From assembly GCA_039029535.1 (NCBI GenBank), contig JBCCFW010000076.1:1-33771 (forward strand): a stretch of 33,771 nt of DNA. The letters are read 5' to 3'. Position numbers and translations under genes: made by a program. The DNA is from JBCCFW01 sp039029535 (lineage in GTDB: Bacteria > Acidobacteriota > JBCCFW01). Positions 32,239 through 33,771 of the stretch are shown piece by piece (positions within the stretch are counted from its first letter, which is position 1; every line of letters begins with the position of its first letter). The notes under the pieces were generated by a model. That model searched no databases and had not been told where the DNA came from. It saw nothing but the letters and a program-made list of their open reading frames with translations.

Positions 32239-33240
32239 TCAGCCGCCGAGCCGCGACATGTTGCGGAGCTCGGAGTAGGCCTCCGCAGGCTTGAGCTCGA
32301 TGAGCCCGCCCGGTCCCTTGGCCTTCACGCACTCGAGCACGTGGCCGATGAGCTCGTCGTCGCTGGCGCCGTCGCGGAGGGGGCCCATGAGGTCGACCTC
32401 ACCCTCGTCGAACATGCAGTTCTTGAGCTTGCCGTCGGCGGTGAGCCGGAGCCGGTCGCAGCGTGCGCAGAAGGGCTCGGTGACCGGGTTGATGAAGCCG
32501 ACCTCACCGGGAGCCTCGTCGGCGAACACGTAGGGTCGGGCCGGCGCCTCGGGACGCTCGCGGCGCGGTCGGAGGGGGAAGGCCGCCTCGATGGTGGCCT
32601 TGGCCTCCGCTCCGGGGAGGACCCGCTCGGGCCCCCAGCCGCTCCCGCCGTCCAGGGGCATGTACTCGATGAAGCGGACCGCGACGCCCTTCATCCGAGC
32701 GAACTGGGCGAAGTCGACCAGCTCGTCGTCGTTGACGCCACGCAGGGTCACGACGTTGATCTTGACCGGATCGAAGCCGGCCTCGATGGCCGCGTCGATG
32801 CCGGCGAAGACCTCTCCCAGGGCGTCGCGACGGGTGAGCTGCTCGAAGCGCCGAGGGTGGAGGGTGTCGAGGCTGATCGTGACGCCCTGGAGGCCCGCGT
32901 CGTGCAGGGCCGGGCCGAGCCGGGGCATGGTGACGCCGTTGGTCGTCATGGACAGGCTGGCGACGCCGTCCAGCGCGGCCAGGACCGAGACCAGCTCCGG
33001 GAGGCCGCTGCGGAGGGTGGGCTCGCCCCCGGTGAGCCGGAGACGCTCGATCCCGGCGGGGAGGAGCAGCCCGACGACCCGGTGGATCTCCTCGAAGCTG
33101 AGGATCCCCTCCTTCGGGAACCAGGTCATGTCCTCGGTCGGCATGCAGTAGGTGCAGCGGAAGTTGCACCGGTCGGTCACCGACAGGCGGAGGGTGCGGG
33201 CGCGTCGACCGAAGAGGTCGCGCAGGACGGCTGAGCTCAC
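32239..33240 (-). CDS. moaA: GTP 3',8-cyclase, molybdenum cofactor synthesis
   Basis: A 333-aa radical SAM enzyme that converts GTP to (8S)-3',8-cyclo-7,8-dihydroGTP in the first step of molybdopterin synthesis. The SAM cluster cysteines are C25-C29-C32 in CNFRCTYC, and the second cluster is C258-C261-C275 in CARCDRLRLTADGKLKNC. LRLTGGEPTLR is the GGEP motif. It ends in Gly-Gly (RLGG), the C-terminal pair needed for activity. The frame is open to 33342, but the GTG at 33240 matches family start and length. No moaC/moaE is adjacent. It is divergent from the AlkD-family gene. Confidence 0.95.
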   Translation of the reverse strand: MSSAVLRDLFGRRARTLRLSVTDRCNFRCTYCMPTEDMTWFPKEGILSFEEIHRVVGLLLPAGIERLRLTGGEPTLRSGLPELVSVLAALDGVASLSMTTNGVTMPRLGPALHDAGLQGVTISLDTLHPRRFEQLTRRDALGEVFAGIDAAIEAGFDPVKINVVTLRGVNDDELVDFAQFARMKGVAVRFIEYMPLDGGSGWGPERVLPGAEAKATIEAAFPLRPRRERPEAPARPYVFADEAPGEVGFINPVTEPFCARCDRLRLTADGKLKNCMFDEGEVDLMGPLRDGASDDELIGHVLECVKAKGPGGLIELKPAEAYSELRNMSRLGG

Positions 33241-33340
33241 GGGACGGATCTTAGCATCCGTCCGTCGGGGCGGTCCCGATTGGCCCTCTCCGGGAGGCGT
33301 CGGGGTGCCATGATCGGCCGCTGTTGCGGAGGAGGCCGAC

Positions 33341-33771
33341 ATGAACGTGAATCAGGTGATGGCCGAGCTGAAATCGCTCGGTACCGCCCAGAACCGCAAG
33401 ATCTACGGTCGCCACGGCGTCGCCGGCGAGATGTTCGGGGTCAGCTACGCCAATCTCGGCAAGCTCGAGAAGAAGCTCAAGGGCCGCAGCGACCTCACCG
33501 TGCCTCTCTGGGAGACGGGCAACCACGACGCCCAGGTCCTCGGCGCCAAGCTCGCCGAACCGTCGGAGATCCCGGCCAAGGTCCTCGACTCCTGGGTGAA
33601 GGGGCTCGGCGACCACGTCATCGTGGCGGCCTTCGCGGGGCTTGCGAGCCAGACCAAGTCGGCCGACTCCAAGAACCCCCAGTGCACCCAGGCGACGGAC
33701 GTGGGGGTGGGGTCGGCGGGGTGTATGACCCTCTCGACCCGCGCCGACGACGACTCGCTTCCCGACCGTCA
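33341..33771 (+). CDS. AlkD-family DNA alkylation repair protein (partial)
   Basis: An open frame that runs past the window end (143 codons and more). MNVNQVMAELKSLGTAQNRKIY, then GVSYANLGKLEKKLK and LWETGNHDAQVLGAKLAEP, is the N-terminal pattern of the AlkD/DNA alkylation repair family (HEAT-like helical repeats), which cut alkylated bases from DNA without flipping. GGAGGAGG lies about 5 bp before the ATG. The 100-bp gap from the moaA start is a divergent promoter region. C-terminus and catalytic Asp not visible. It is a second putative alkylation-repair gene in the window besides the AlkA-like one. Confidence 0.85.
   Translation, partial: MNVNQVMAELKSLGTAQNRKIYGRHGVAGEMFGVSYANLGKLEKKLKGRSDLTVPLWETGNHDAQVLGAKLAEPSEIPAKVLDSWVKGLGDHVIVAAFAGLASQTKSADSKNPQCTQATDVGVGSAGCMTLSTRADDDSLPDR

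Noticed and set aside
1..33771. CRISPR array, insertion sequence, integrase or phage genes
   Set aside because: No regularly spaced repeats, transposase or recombinase motifs were seen by reading. A dedicated search was not possible.

Overview
The window is about 33.8 kb of very GC-rich bacterial chromosome with tightly packed genes, many four-base ATGA/GTGA overlaps and frequent GTG starts. Futalosine-pathway menaquinone genes, a ThrE-type exporter, a lipoprotein, many long secreted proteins with FG-GAP and fibronectin-like modules, and radical SAM cofactor genes suggest an environmental Gram-negative such as Myxococcota (old Deltaproteobacteria) or Acidobacteriota. The sequence alone does not settle which. 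I see no rRNA, intact tRNA, insertion sequence, integrase or CRISPR array.

Layout. 48-5858 is metabolic: hutI (minus), a VOC-fold protein (plus) ending in a structured 3' region with a terminator, a saccharopine-dehydrogenase-like enzyme (minus), an alpha/beta hydrolase, a small membrane protein coupled to a DUF456 protein, and a metal/cobalamin-binding protein without signal peptide. 5997-10314 holds three tandem paralogues of an unrecognised secreted protein (429, 429 and 424 aa) plus a broken C-terminal fragment of a fourth copy. 16410-10337 is a long minus-strand run: mqnE and mqnC, a LOG-family protein, an AlkA-like DNA glycosylase, two SUKH (SMI1/KNR4) proteins, a NADAR protein and a 110-aa unknown.

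Next come an Lrp/AsnC regulator and a divergent ThrE-type exporter sharing a 55-bp promoter region with direct repeats. These are followed on the plus strand by a trypsin-fold lipoprotein that appears to have lost its catalytic residues, a YjbQ protein, an uncharacterised 284-aa protein and a 2OG-Fe(II) dioxygenase. 25124-21044 (minus) is a two-gene operon of P-loop ATPases, the second carrying a long TPR array. It is visibly less GC-rich than its surroundings and is preceded by two matching operator-like inverted repeats.

25402-31890 encodes large secreted proteins: a 910-aa multidomain protein, a 241-aa protein and an 856-aa seven-bladed FG-GAP protein. The 241-aa protein is a stand-alone version of the last 200 residues of the 856-aa one. 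The window closes with a DUF1272 protein, moaA (minus) and the start of an AlkD-family alkylation repair gene (plus, cut by the window end).

The best candidates for something undescribed are the ATPase/TPR-ATPase pair, the tandem secreted family with its shared upstream element and a hairpin over one ribosome binding site, and the SUKH-SUKH-NADAR cassette.
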